Assembly (NCBI GenBank): GCA_015178975.1
Contig: WHVD01000017.1
Span: 868,001 to 932,000 of the forward strand
Length of the DNA stretch: 64,000 nucleotides
Source: Hysterangium stoloniferum
Taxonomy: Eukaryota; Basidiomycota; Agaricomycetes; Hysterangiales; Hysterangiaceae
Reading direction: 5' to 3'
Below are positions 45,586 through 55,511 of this stretch, piece by piece. Both the position numbers and the translations under genes were made by a program. Numbering within the stretch: position 1 is the first letter of the stretch; the number at the start of each line of letters is the position of its first letter. The notes under the pieces were generated by a model. The model was not told the DNA's origin and did no database searches. It saw only the letters and a list, made by a program, of their open reading frames with translations.

Positions 45586-47180
45586 CAGTGACTCAAAAAC
45601 CCTTTGCATGTTTCACCCTCCAGACTTATATCCCTGATAACTCAAAGAATAAAAATGCAAAAATATCAAGAATATTTGTGAATATGCACTATCATATCTA
45701 GATTATGGAGGTATGATGCCATTACATAAGCTCCAAATATGGAAATATTACAAATATTTATATACAAGAGACTCATGCGAAGGGTTTTTTTGCTGGCAAC
45801 TTTGATGACTATAATGCTTACAGTCATGTGACCTTGTTGATTGTTTACCTCCAATTGGGTCATATTAACAAAATCATGTGATGTCACATGACCATGTTGT
45901 ACTGGAGTGTAAATATATGGTCTTTAGCAACCAGCAATGCTCCAATTCCCAAAATGCACACTTTGTCTCTTGCCAGCCAGAATCATATCCTCTCATTGCT
46001 TGATGTTAGCCATTCAGCTTTTTTTTTTAGCCACATTGCAGCTTTTACTGGTCATAGCATTTTCACAGTCTCTAAGCTTCACTCTAAGCATTGTTCTCAT
46101 CTCTCTAAGTCCATTGGTGGTCATCCCTCAAAGCTTTCCCCTACCAACATTCATTATGCACAGCACCTTATCAGCTCTGGGAAGGCTGACACTGCTGTTG
46201 ATGTGGCCAAAGCTCTTAGGAGTGTCACCAACCAGTTCATCTGCACCCAAACTGTGTACAATAGTCTTAATATGGTTGGGAATGCCTCAATAACCCTTCT
46301 AATGTTTGGTACTTCAGATTTACATCCCTGATAACTCAGAGAATAAAAATGCAAAAATATCAAAGATATTTGTGAATATGCTCTATCATATCTATATTAT
46401 GGAAATACAGTGCCATTACATAAGCTCCAAATATGGAAATACTACAAATATTTATATATAGGAGACTTATTGGAAGGGATTTTTTGTGAGGTTGGAGAAG
46501 AATTTGTGATGTTATGGGCTACATGCTGTGGGAAGGACCTGGGTATTCTTTCAAGATAGATGAGAGGATGGATGGGGACCTTTATCTTAAGATTATAGAG
46601 AAGGACCTTCAAGCCAGCTTCAGCTATTATAGAAAATATGTGGGTGATGTCATCTTTCAGCAAGATCATGACCTTGAACATACCTGCAAGAAGGCCCAGA
46701 CTTGGTTTCAAGATAATGATTTCAATGTTCTCCCATGGCCAGCACAGTCTCCAGACCTCAACCCCATTGAACACTTGTGGGACTATGAAAAGAGGAGGCT
46801 AAGGGATACTGGTGTTGTGGGAGAGGGTGGAGGAGGAGTGGAACAGAATTGATGCAGAGGTGTGTCAGAATTTGATTGAGAGTATGCCTAGGAGGGTTGT
46901 AGCTGTGTTGAAGGCAAAGGGTGGCTATACTAAGTACTAAATATAAGTAGTTTTGTGGGTCAGAGTGGTCAGCAAAAAAACCCTTCACATGAGTCTCTTG
47001 TATATAAATATTTGTAATATTTCCATATTTGGAGTTTATGTAATGGCATCATACTTCCATATTCTAGATATGATAGAGCATATTCACAAATATTTTTGAT
47101 ATTTTTGCATTTTTATTCTTTGAGTTATCAGGGATATAAGTCTGAAGGGTGAAACATGTGAAGGGTTTTTTGAGTCACTG
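45586..47180 (+). mobile_element. Tc1/mariner-like element 3 with three copies of its inverted repeat
   Basis: The ends CAGTGACTCAAAAACCCTTT and GGGTTTTTTGAGTCACTG are flanked by TA (45584-45585, 47181-47182). The terminal inverted repeats of about 210 bp span 45586-45795 and 46970-47180. A third copy, in the left-repeat orientation, lies inside the element (about 46312-46485). It replaces the middle of the transposase gene and removes its first catalytic Asp. The total length of 1595 bp is normal despite the replacement. Confidence 0.88.
45954..46939 (+). pseudogene. Tc1-like transposase pseudogene with a central replacement
   Basis: The N-terminal part (start MHTLSLASQNHILSLLD) includes helix-turn-helix sequence GHSIFTVSKLHSKHCSHL and SIGGHPSKL and ends at NSLNMVGN, where inverted-repeat DNA takes over. 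The catalytic part resumes at MLWEGPGYSFKIDERMDG, with QQDHDLEHTCKKAQTW (second Asp; Leu-Glu replaces Pro-Lys) and QSPDLNPIEHLWDYEKRRL (third Glu). It then shifts frame before CQNLIESMPRRVVAVLKAKG and a TAA at 46937-46939. Confidence 0.8.
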
Positions 47181-47205
47181 TACCTGGGCAGTATACCAGT
47201 GGTTG

Positions 47206-47679
47206 TGTGAAGAGTGGTATAAGTTCTGACCATTATATATACGAAGAAATGAGTAGAATGGGAGAATATTGACCTATTCGGTGCAATATAAGAGAAAGTG
47301 AGAGAGAGAGCACGAGATGACACAGTAGTCAAAGAGTGCAATGGATTGAGTGGAGGCCTCGACTATTATAGTTCGAGGCCTGAAGTGTTCAGTAGTTCAG
47401 ATATTGCTACCTATGTAGTAGCTGACACATTACCCTGATCACCGCTCATAGTAGACCTAGTTTATGTCTTACGAGTGGTGGTTCTTGGGTAAAAGTGTGT
47501 CTGAGTTTCATTAGGTGCCGAGTGCACCCACAAGTATACACAATGCTTCGAACTAATGAAATATGCAATATTCGAAGAATATAAAAGATAGAAAAATATG
47601 AATAAAATGTGTAAAATATAAATGAAATAAAAGGAGTGTTTTACCACAATGAAACTGTGGTAAAAGCATACTCCTCACA
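47206..47679. mobile_element. Solo LTR, family B, 474 bp, inside RNase H
   Basis: It runs from TGTGAAGAGTGGTATAAG to GCATACTCCTCACA, with GGTTG duplicated on both sides (47201-47205, 47680-47684). Excision with one GGTTG rejoins the RNase H frame (GGVFDN with HWYTAQ). It is about 70 bp longer than the 39-kb copy owing to a GAGAGAGAGAGC-containing stretch. Confidence 0.92.
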
Positions 47680-47816
47680 GGTTGTCAAACACACCACCAA
47701 TGCCTTTGTGACCACCATCAGTAAATACATGAACCACTGGAATGATGGCTGAATGATGAAGACACCATTCCATGCATGGGAGAAGGTGGACCACCACTAG
47801 ATAATTGGAAAATATT

Positions 47817-47888
47817 GGACTGGCCAGGAATTGAACCTGGGACCATCTCTAATCTAGACTGGATGTTCTACCACTGAGCTACCAACAC
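47817..47888 (-). tRNA. tRNA-like sequence (dead tRNA or SINE head), 72 nt
   Basis: On the minus strand a near-consensus box A (TAGCTCAGTGG) in a D-arm GCTC-loop-GAAC is followed by a perfect T-arm CCAGG-TTCAATT-CCTGG with box B GGTTCAATTCC, and a 3' acceptor CCAGTCC. The 5' acceptor (GTGTTGG) pairs at only about five of seven positions, and no proper 5-bp anticodon stem forms, so no anticodon is assigned. It lies between the RT and RNase H pieces of the YR relic. Confidence 0.4.
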
Positions 47889-48019
47889 TTTTAGATACTC
47901 AGTAGTGAAGTCAACTCTATATAGCCATTAACATTCAATATACACAGAAGCTGTGAGAGACAGTCAAACATTTGCACTGCTCTAAAGCTGAGTCTAGGCT
48001 GTCAAACCAACCATATCCA

Positions 48020-48594
48020 ACACAGATATCAGCATGAGCATGGCCAGGCATCCAACAATGGGAGAAAGGGGAGGTGAATGAGGTGGAGAAGTTGATAAGA
48101 TGCTGTATAAAGGCATGGGTATGGGGGATAACCTATGCAGAAAATTGCAAGGATCCAACAAGCTCTTGGATTTGCTTCAAAGTGAAGGTTGAAGTGGTAA
48201 GAGTGTCATCCAGTATCTGATGGATGTAAGCCAGTTTATCAGTAGGTAAGTGTGCTTCCATGGCAATAGTGTCAATTTCCAAGCCAAGATACTCCATCAT
48301 TGTGCATGGCCAAATAGTCTTTTCATGCAGAAATGAGAGGCCAAGTTGGTTGCCAAGGGCTTGGCACCAGTCAATGGCTGCATTACCTGTCTGCAGTGAG
48401 GTCCCCAGTTTAAATATGGGTAGAAAATTATCAAAGTAGTGGCGAAGAGCAGCTGGAATGTGATGCACAATAATCCAGTGCAAAGCTTCAGTGAAAAGGT
48501 TAAAAATCCAGATGTCTTCCCAAAAACTGTACATCCCTCTTCCAATCTGCAAATAAAAAATGATTGAGCATGCTAAAAAGGTTGCACACAGCAA
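48020..48594 (-). pseudogene. Reverse transcriptase fragment of the YR retroelement
   Basis: The open frame of 153 codons (48594-48133) has RT palm/thumb features of DIRS-type elements: FTEALHWIIVHH, ALRHYFDNFLPIF (where the YVDD box would be, now YFDNF), HEKTIWPCTMMEYLGLEID, AHLPTDKLAYIHQILDD and LKQIQELVGSLQFS. It continues past the stop with a connection segment, THAFIQHLINFSTSF. The catalytic YVDD is degenerate. Upstream of 48594 the match stops at the outer edge of the large inverted repeat. Confidence 0.75.
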
Positions 48595-50575
48595 GTGATA
48601 GATCTACGATTTGCTGCGCCTCTTCAGGTACTGTGACATTTGGCTTAATATGGCTCTTAGGTAGTTATTTCTTGTGTCACTTTAATCAAAGCTTTGGCAT
48701 GTCATAATATGTATAGAATGTAACAGAAACTCTGGCACGATAATTAGCACATAGCCAGTCACAGGCTCTTCGGAAGATGTAGATATATATGATAGAAATA
48801 TAACCAAACGGTTAGGAAGTATTAAACAATAATCGAAGTGGATTTGAATTTGACAATGATGCTGTATTCATACATTGTGAGAGTGAATTGAAGTGGGAAA
48901 ACTGGCAGTGGTGTAAGGTTGATGTGTAGTATCAAGTACGGTCCAGACGTCAAGTGAATTATCGCCTTCATCAGTGGGCTGATCCTTTTCCTTGATGAAA
49001 GGATCAGCCTGCAAAAATACTTCACGGATATTTGGGGCTCACAAACGGGAGAGTTGCTCCTCCAAACCCGGGTTTTGCATGGTTTACATGTTTCAATTGT
49101 CCATTCCCCCATACGAGCTCGTTTTTTTTACCCTTTCCACATCCACAACAAATCATAATCACCAGATTGTTATCAGCGAGAAATTTGCTATCATTCCACA
49201 ATGCTGCACGGAATATCTGGGATTGGGGTATCACACTGCGTTTCGCCAGATAGCATTGCAATGAAACCCTTGAGCGCAAAGATACACCCTTTTGAATAGA
49301 ATTTTATTTGACAACCCCTCTCCATGACCTGTGGGAAGCACGTGTCGATGTTGTGTCTTCGACCCCGTGTTGAAATAGACTCGTGCACCCAAGCTTAAGT
49401 CTAAACTTACACAATGCACTAAACATCACCGTCCCATCTTGTATCAAGCTTATATGACAGTACCCAGCCATACCGTACCTTAGAACACGTATTACCATCT
49501 CAGCCGTACCAAAGAGTATTTAACTACAAAAGTTACACACCCATACCTCAGTCGAATCACCCTTACGTGTCGACTGAGGTACGTTATCATCTTCTTGATT
49601 ATAGTCACAATAGATTAACAAAAGCATGTCATAGTATATTTGTTATAGGTAACAAATATAGTTGAATCACCCTTACATGTCGACTGAGTATATTTGTTAT
49701 ACCCTGGCTGTTATCTATTTTCTTACAACCTAATTATAAAGAAATCACAACAATAGTAATGCCATTTCATATCTTGACATGTGGCGATGATGGACCCAAT
49801 GACTATGGGACAGGGACCCTTCTGTCATACGAATTTGAGTACAAAGCAAGTCAAACCAAAACCAGACATAAGGTAGACCATCAGGCGTATAATAATTACG
49901 TCATTCATCAAAGTCCTAAGACCAAATTTTGAAGCGTGGACCTGAGAAACCACATAGATGTCGGTCTTGCCATGGGAAATACCGCTCCATTGCAGTACGA
50001 AAGCAGGAGGTGGTTTCAGAAAAGAACCTTTCTAGGGAAGCATCGGATAATTAATTAATGGAAGCAGAACTTCCAGTGAGAAATGAGTCCCGCGTCAGAT
50101 TCTAGAATGCGTTCAGTTGTAGAGAGGCAGGGGCCGCTCGAATTCGAATCCAACAAAACAATCCCACACCACTTCTAAGAATACATAGGCTATGCGAGGT
50201 AGGCGTGCAACGTGCAAATAGCATATGGAAGCCACAACGCAAGGACGGTTTCCAAAGACGGGGATGAGCACATCGGGAAAATCTGAGATCTCCTTTTTTT
50301 ACTTATTAGACTTAGAACTAAATTAAGAACATTAAGTTCGGTAAGTGCACCGTTTCTCCTCAGCCGGATGGCAGGTTAAGCAGTGACGTCATTCTAAGAG
50401 AACAAGAAAAACCATAAGTAACGAGTAAGTAGCTAAGGACTCCAGTTTAATTCCTGAATTTCATAGAAGTGAATAAAGTTCTCGAGTATGGAATATGGCG
50501 CGAGTTGGCGATCCGGTAACCTTTCGGCTGGGGCCTGGTTGCGTTTGTACGTCGCCTGGCTGAAGAGCGAACGGG
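48589..50575 (+). repeat. Left arm of a large inverted repeat
   Basis: Anchors spread over the whole arm match the reverse complement of 53096-54694. Outer: AAGTGATARATCTACGAT..GCTGCGCCTCTTCAGG. Middle: the coding-like EKDQPTDEGDN block and the GGATCAGCCTGCAAAAATAC and GAAACGCAGTGTGAT-type blocks. Inner: GGAATATGGCGCGAGTTGGCGATCCGGTAA and CGTCGCCTGGCTGAAGAGCGAACGGG. Identity is roughly 80-88 percent by eye. A 341-bp insertion (49362-49702) is present only in this arm. The decayed minus-strand reading frame (ADPFIKEKDQPTDEGDNSLD) is unassigned. Confidence 0.85.
49362..49702. repeat. Insertion unique to the left arm, with internal repeats
   Basis: The arms align up to GTGTCTTCG and again from GGCTGTTATCTATTT, leaving 341 bp here with no counterpart. 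It holds two copies of GAATCACCCTTACRTGTCGACTGAG (about 49553 and 49664). The first forms an ACCTCAGTCGA/TCGACTGAGGT palindrome. It may be a small non-autonomous element or, alternatively, a segment deleted from the other arm. Confidence 0.6.
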
Positions 50576-53095
50576 GGCGGCTGTTTGGGATAAGGATTCC
50601 CCGAGCGTAGGTGGAGCGAGATGCAGGTAAGAAGCTCGATGTGTGTGAGGTGGGTTTATTGGGTATATTAAAGATCGCGTATTGGTGAAGGAGGATGAAC
50701 AACTGTCGACAACTGAGGGTTCGATTGGATGATGATATTCAACGTGTTTCTTCTACATTTGATACATCCGTGTCCGTCGCGTCGCCTTCCTTACGCCATC
50801 ACTACCGTCAACGTCATTCTTGCCGAGAATGGAAGACCATCTCATTAATATTCGCATCAAAGTCAAGATCAAGGTCGCGTTCCAAGAAAGTAACGAAGAC
50901 GGGTGTATTTGGCTGGGTGTTGCATGGAATGGGAGTGGCTACTGGGCTAGAGATCCGCCAGTAGGTGCCAGGTGAGAAACTCGATAACGTGTAGACAGAA
51001 GATATAGAATGGCAGGCATTCGTGACGAACGATAGGTAAATGTCACACTGTGAGGCTCCCACAAATGAAGATGATATCCGTTCAAACGTGTTTCTTCCAA
51101 TTTGATGTGCTCGTTTGTCGCACAGTAATATGGTTTTTCCTACGCTTTCACTACAGTCGAAGCCATCCCCACTATCACTATTTCTTTCGCTCTCGCTGTC
51201 GGACGAACCCTGTGCGCTATGGCCGGTGTATAGGATAGAGGTGGTGGGATGCGGTTCAACTCATGGCCTCGAAGCGTTCAAATGGGGCACTGAAAACCGG
51301 CAATAGTCTCGGTGAGAACGGAGGAGCATCCCACTAGGATTCAGAACAGGAACAATAAGCTGATGGTCAACCGAAGAACAAAGACACGACATACTTGAAT
51401 ACATTCCCAGACCATTACCAGCTACACCTGGCCCTGTTGCAGAGATAGACGCTCATGCATTGACACCAGCGGTGTCCGCGGCCCGGAAGAAAGCGCGATC
51501 GTGTTGGCCCGGGGAGAGAGTGGGGGTGTCTGGCATGACAATAAATGATCGGGGAGGGGTGGGCAGTTGGATACGGGGTGGCGTGTGGGTTCAAGTGTGG
51601 GCTACATCGGAATTATGTATGTTTGGCGACACCGTCTGAGGGAGAGATGGTCTCTGCAGCGGTAGTTTCGCCTTTGCTGTGTCAGAAGCGTGGCGCCAAT
51701 GTCTTCACATTCTAGGAGGAGTGTCTTGGGTTAAGCATCTGAAGAGCCAATTGTAACTTTCCGTCCAGAGCTGTCACAATAACTTTGCTTCCTTAGGCAC
51801 TCTCTGGATGTACAAGGGTTCATGAAAATATCCACCTCACAGAAATGAATAGAAAAGCTGCCTACCCTGACATTTAAGTCCACAAACGTCTATCCTAGTG
51901 TATTGGTTTCAGTACCAAGCACGTAGCGCCTTACGAGTCTCCAGCGTTCATGTATACAATCTAACAGAAAAACGTTGATCCAATAGTCTGCTCCTTAGCC
52001 TTAGGAGTGTAGATAGAATCTTGGGTTGCCTGTATTAGAGAGAGATGGGCAGTGCTACGATAAAGCATTAGTGAAATGAAGGATGTCATCATATAAGATA
52101 TTCACTGATTAACAAAAGGCGCCTTCTCATCTATTTGTCAATCCAAGTCTAATAAACCATTGGTGGAGGAAGCTTGAGATACTCCGTTTGTGACGAGACG
52201 TTTAAGAGTCAAGATACGAGACGCGAAGACAGGTTGTCAGGAGGCTGCATCAGCTATTCTCGAACATGCAGAGTGAGGACCAGCGCCTATTATGTAAAAG
52301 GTTCCTGCCCCAGTGAAATTGGTGCGCGAAAACTATGTCAATGGAGAAAGACAAAAGGAACGGAACAGCGAAACATGGTAATGTAGAAGACATAGACTAA
52401 TAGGATCAATGGGGGTTGAACACATGATATACTATGGGCAACACATGTATAATTATTTACTAATGAGTTGCTACCATCTACTCACTCTATCAGACGGAGA
52501 GCGGTCTTCTCAACAGCACCGATTGTTTCAGCACAAGGCGACTACTTTGTGGGAAACATTCACTGCCAACAAATTAGATACTGACTTCAGCATAGCAGGA
52601 CCGAGAGTGTGTCAGGATTGTACGGTCATTTAACTTTTGGAAATCAAAAGAAGTATTATCCTTGTTCGGTACCGTCTCAGCTCTTTATGGCCTAAAATAT
52701 TAAGTTGGAATTTTTGAACTAGAGATAATCCCCCTGATTCTAGAAGGAGATTGAGAGTTTCGGAACTAGATATCTGCAACCCTGTCCCGATCTTGTATTA
52801 AGCCCGTCGATAATTGGACCTGGTCCGCAGCCTGACTGACTAAGGAGACTCGTTGATACTGACATCACTCAAGTTTAAATGGACGTAGAATTTCACGGTC
52901 GGGAATGGCCTCTAGTAACAGCCATAGTATTGCTCTCACTAGTACGCATATGTCAGATGGTCCCAATCCCGTAAGCATTGGGACTCTATCTGAGTCATTG
53001 AGGTGTCATTACTTTTGTTTTTACCTTTCTAGATCGCCAGTATGAGGAGAGAGAACCACAACAGCACCCGCCTTCATGGAAGGGAGAAAAAGAAG
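50576..53095. other. Spacer of the large inverted repeat
   Basis: No gene was recognised. An 89-codon plus-strand frame (50695-50964) contains SKSRSRSRSKKVTK and GVFGWVLHGMGVATGL. A related, diverged segment follows at about 51050-51260 (GATGATATYC..CAACGTGTTTCTTC and GATATCCGTTCAAACGTGTTTC), so the part at 50.7-51.3 kb is an old tandem duplication of about 350 bp. The rest, 51.3-53.0 kb, shows short frames only. Confidence 0.45.
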
Positions 53096-54694
53096 GCCCG
53101 TTCGCTCTTCAGCCAGGCGACGTGCAAACGCGACCAGGACCCAGAGCTGAAAGATTACCGGATCGCCAACTCGCGCCATATTCCATACTTGGGAATTTTC
53201 TTCACTTCTATGAAATTCAGGAATTAAACTGAAGTCTAACTACTTATTCGTTACTTATGGTTTTCCTGTTCTCTTAGAATGACATCGCTGCTTATCCTGC
53301 CATCCGGCTAAGCAGAAACGGTGTACTTACCGAACTCAATGTCCTTAATTTGGTCCTAAGTCTAATAAATGAAAAAAGGAGATCTCAGATTTTCCTGATG
53401 TGCTCATCCGCCTCTTTCAAAACCGTTCTTGCGTTGTGGCTTCCATGTGCTAATTGCACGCTTCACGCCTACCTTGTTGTATCTCATAGCTATGTATTCT
53501 CAGGAGTGGTGTGGGATGGCATTGTTTTGTTGGATTCGTGTTCGAGCGGCCCCCCGCCTCTCCACAACTGAATGCATCCTAGAAACTGACTCGGGACTCA
53601 TTTCTCAGTGGAAGTTCTGCTTCCATTAATCACCAAGTATTATCCGATGCTTCCCTAGAAAGGTTCTTTTCTAAGACCTCCTGCTCTCGGAGTGCTATGG
53701 AGCGGTATTTCCCATGGAACGACCGACATCTATGTGGTTTCTCAGGTCCACGCTTCAAAATCCGGTCTTAGGACTTTGATGAATGACGTAATTGTTATAC
53801 GCTTGATGGTCTGCCTTATGTCTAGCTTTGGTTTTATTTGCTTTGTACGCATATTCGTATGACAGAAGGTAACCTTGTCTCATAGTCACTGGGTCCACCA
53901 TCGCCACATGTCAATATATGGAATGGCATTACTATTTCTCTGTGGTGGTATCTTTATAATTAGGTTGTAAGAAATAGATAACAGCCGAGGCCGAAGACGC
54001 AACATCGATATGTGCTTCCCACAGGTCATGAAGGAGAGGGGTTGTCAAATAAAAATCTATTTAAAAGGGTGTATCTTTGCGTTCAAAGGTTTCAATGCTA
54101 TCGGCGAAACGCAGTGTGATACCCCAATCCCATATATTCCGCGCAGCATTGTGGAATGATAGCAAATTTACGGACAATTGAAACATATAAACAATGCAAA
54201 GTCCGCGTTCAGAGAAGCAACTCTCCCGTTTTTAAGCCCCAAATATCCGTGAGGTATTTTTGCAGGTTCCTGATCCTTTCAGGAAAAGGATCAGCCTACT
54301 GACGAAGGCGATAATTTACTTGACGTCCGGACCGACGGTAGGTCTATTTGATACTACGCGTCAACCTTATGCCCAATGCCAGTTTTCCCACTCTTAATTC
54401 ACTCTCACAATGTATGAATACAGCATCATTGTCAAATTCAAATCCACTTCGATCATTGTTTAATACTTCCCCTAACCGTTTGGTTATATTTCTATCATAT
54501 ATATCTACATCTTCCGAAGGGCCTGTGACTGGCTGTGCTAATTATCGTGTCAGAGTTTCTGTTACATTCTATAAATATTATGACATGCCAAAGCTTTGAT
54601 TAAAGTGACACAAGAAATAACTACCTAAGAGCCATATTAAGCCAAATGTCACAGTACCTGAAGAGGCGCAGCTTATCGTAGATTTATCACTTGG
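53096..54694 (-). repeat. Right arm of a large inverted repeat
   Basis: This is the partner of 48589-50575 in opposite orientation, 1599 bp. It lacks the 341-bp insertion and has small indels. The decayed EKDQPTDEGDN frame is on the plus strand here (about 54270-54320). No target duplication is evident at the outer edges (GTTGCACAC versus CGGATTACC). Confidence 0.85.
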
Positions 54695-54776
54695 CTCGGA
54701 TTACCACCTACGGGGGCAACGCATATAACAAGCCATATACAATGCAAATAATTCCACCCACCACTATTACACCGTC

Positions 54777-55511
54777 CTACTGATTGAGCAGCCAGACCAG
54801 CTTGTAGTCCCGGGAATTGAAATGAGTACGGTCCACCCGCTGCCAGAAGGCATGGTTATTGAGATAAGTGGTAACCTGCTCCTGCATTTTCTCTAACTCT
54901 GCCTCAGTACCCCGTCCTTTTTCCTCCCCGGAAGCTTCGATGAGAATTCTGTAGTGGCCGCGTACGTGCCTCTGGAGATCATCCTTCGTTACAAACACAC
55001 CAACCCTTGACAAACCGAGACACCCCTTCAAGGGACAAGTGTACAAGGCGGCCAGCAGGATATCTCGCCTCTGTGTTGTATTTATAACCAAGTCGCTCTG
55101 GTCTTCATGTGGACGCATGAGCGCGACTTGCAAGTCCGTAAAGGCATGCACCCTAATCCAATGCCTAACGAGCGAGTCTTGCCTGGTTAGATGCTCCCGA
55201 CACAGTTTGCACGTCCTCGTGACTGCCTGTGGATTAGCGGCCGTAATGAACGTCACAAAGTCGGCGATGTCGGTCCTTTTCCTGAACGGCGTAGGAAATA
55301 CTGCGCTCGCTGCGGTGGCCATGAGGGATGCGCTCACCGTGAAAGCACGGAGGATCAGGGTAGGGCACTTCCTCCTACTTTTAGGCTCCGTTGGGTGGGT
55401 AGGTGAGATAGATGGGCGCCGTTTAAGCGTAGTCATATTCGAGGATACCTCCGGCTCCCTCGCTATCTCCCTACATGAATTATGTTCCATGGTGCCGGAC
55501 TTCGACGCCAT
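54777..55511 (-). CDS. Two-finger C2H2-type zinc finger protein
   Basis: A single uninterrupted frame encodes 244 residues. A canonical C2H2 finger, CKLCREHLTRQDSLVRHWIR followed by VH, has C-x2-C-x12-H-x4-H spacing (about residues 101-122). A second, looser finger starts CPLKGCLGLSRVGVFVTKDD and ends HVRGH (about 159-186; C-x4-C...H-x3-H). The N-terminal 80 residues are basic and Ser/Thr/Pro-rich (TTLKRRPSISPTHPTEPKSR), possibly a nuclear signal. The C-terminus has a short coiled-coil-prone helix (TEAELEKMQEQVTTYLNN). It may be a DNA-binding regulator. The lack of introns and its position between the inverted repeat and a retroelement could mean it is transposon-linked. The plus-strand 165-codon frame over it is a shadow. 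Confidence 0.65.
   Translation of the reverse strand: MASKSGTMEHNSCREIAREPEVSSNMTTLKRRPSISPTHPTEPKSRRKCPTLILRAFTVSASLMATAASAVFPTPFRKRTDIADFVTFITAANPQAVTRTCKLCREHLTRQDSLVRHWIRVHAFTDLQVALMRPHEDQSDLVINTTQRRDILLAALYTCPLKGCLGLSRVGVFVTKDDLQRHVRGHYRILIEASGEEKGRGTEAELEKMQEQVTTYLNNHAFWQRVDRTHFNSRDYKLVWLLNQ

Larger units (their letters stand above)
43190..48594 (-). mobile_element. Relic of a YR (DIRS-like) retroelement, broken by four insertions
   Basis: Reading leftward on the minus strand: RT (48.59-48.13 kb), RT connection (to about 48.02), RNase H start (about 47.76-47.68), RNase H middle (45.58-45.35), YR N-terminal domain (45.22-44.83) and YR catalytic C-terminus (43.50-43.19). The gaps are filled by a tRNA-like sequence (47817-47888), a family B solo LTR (47206-47679), Tc1-like element 3 (45586-47180) and a family A LTR (43677-44514). 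RT-RNase H-YR order on one strand is diagnostic of DIRS-type elements. It differs in sequence from the YR element at 57-64 kb. Confidence 0.75.
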
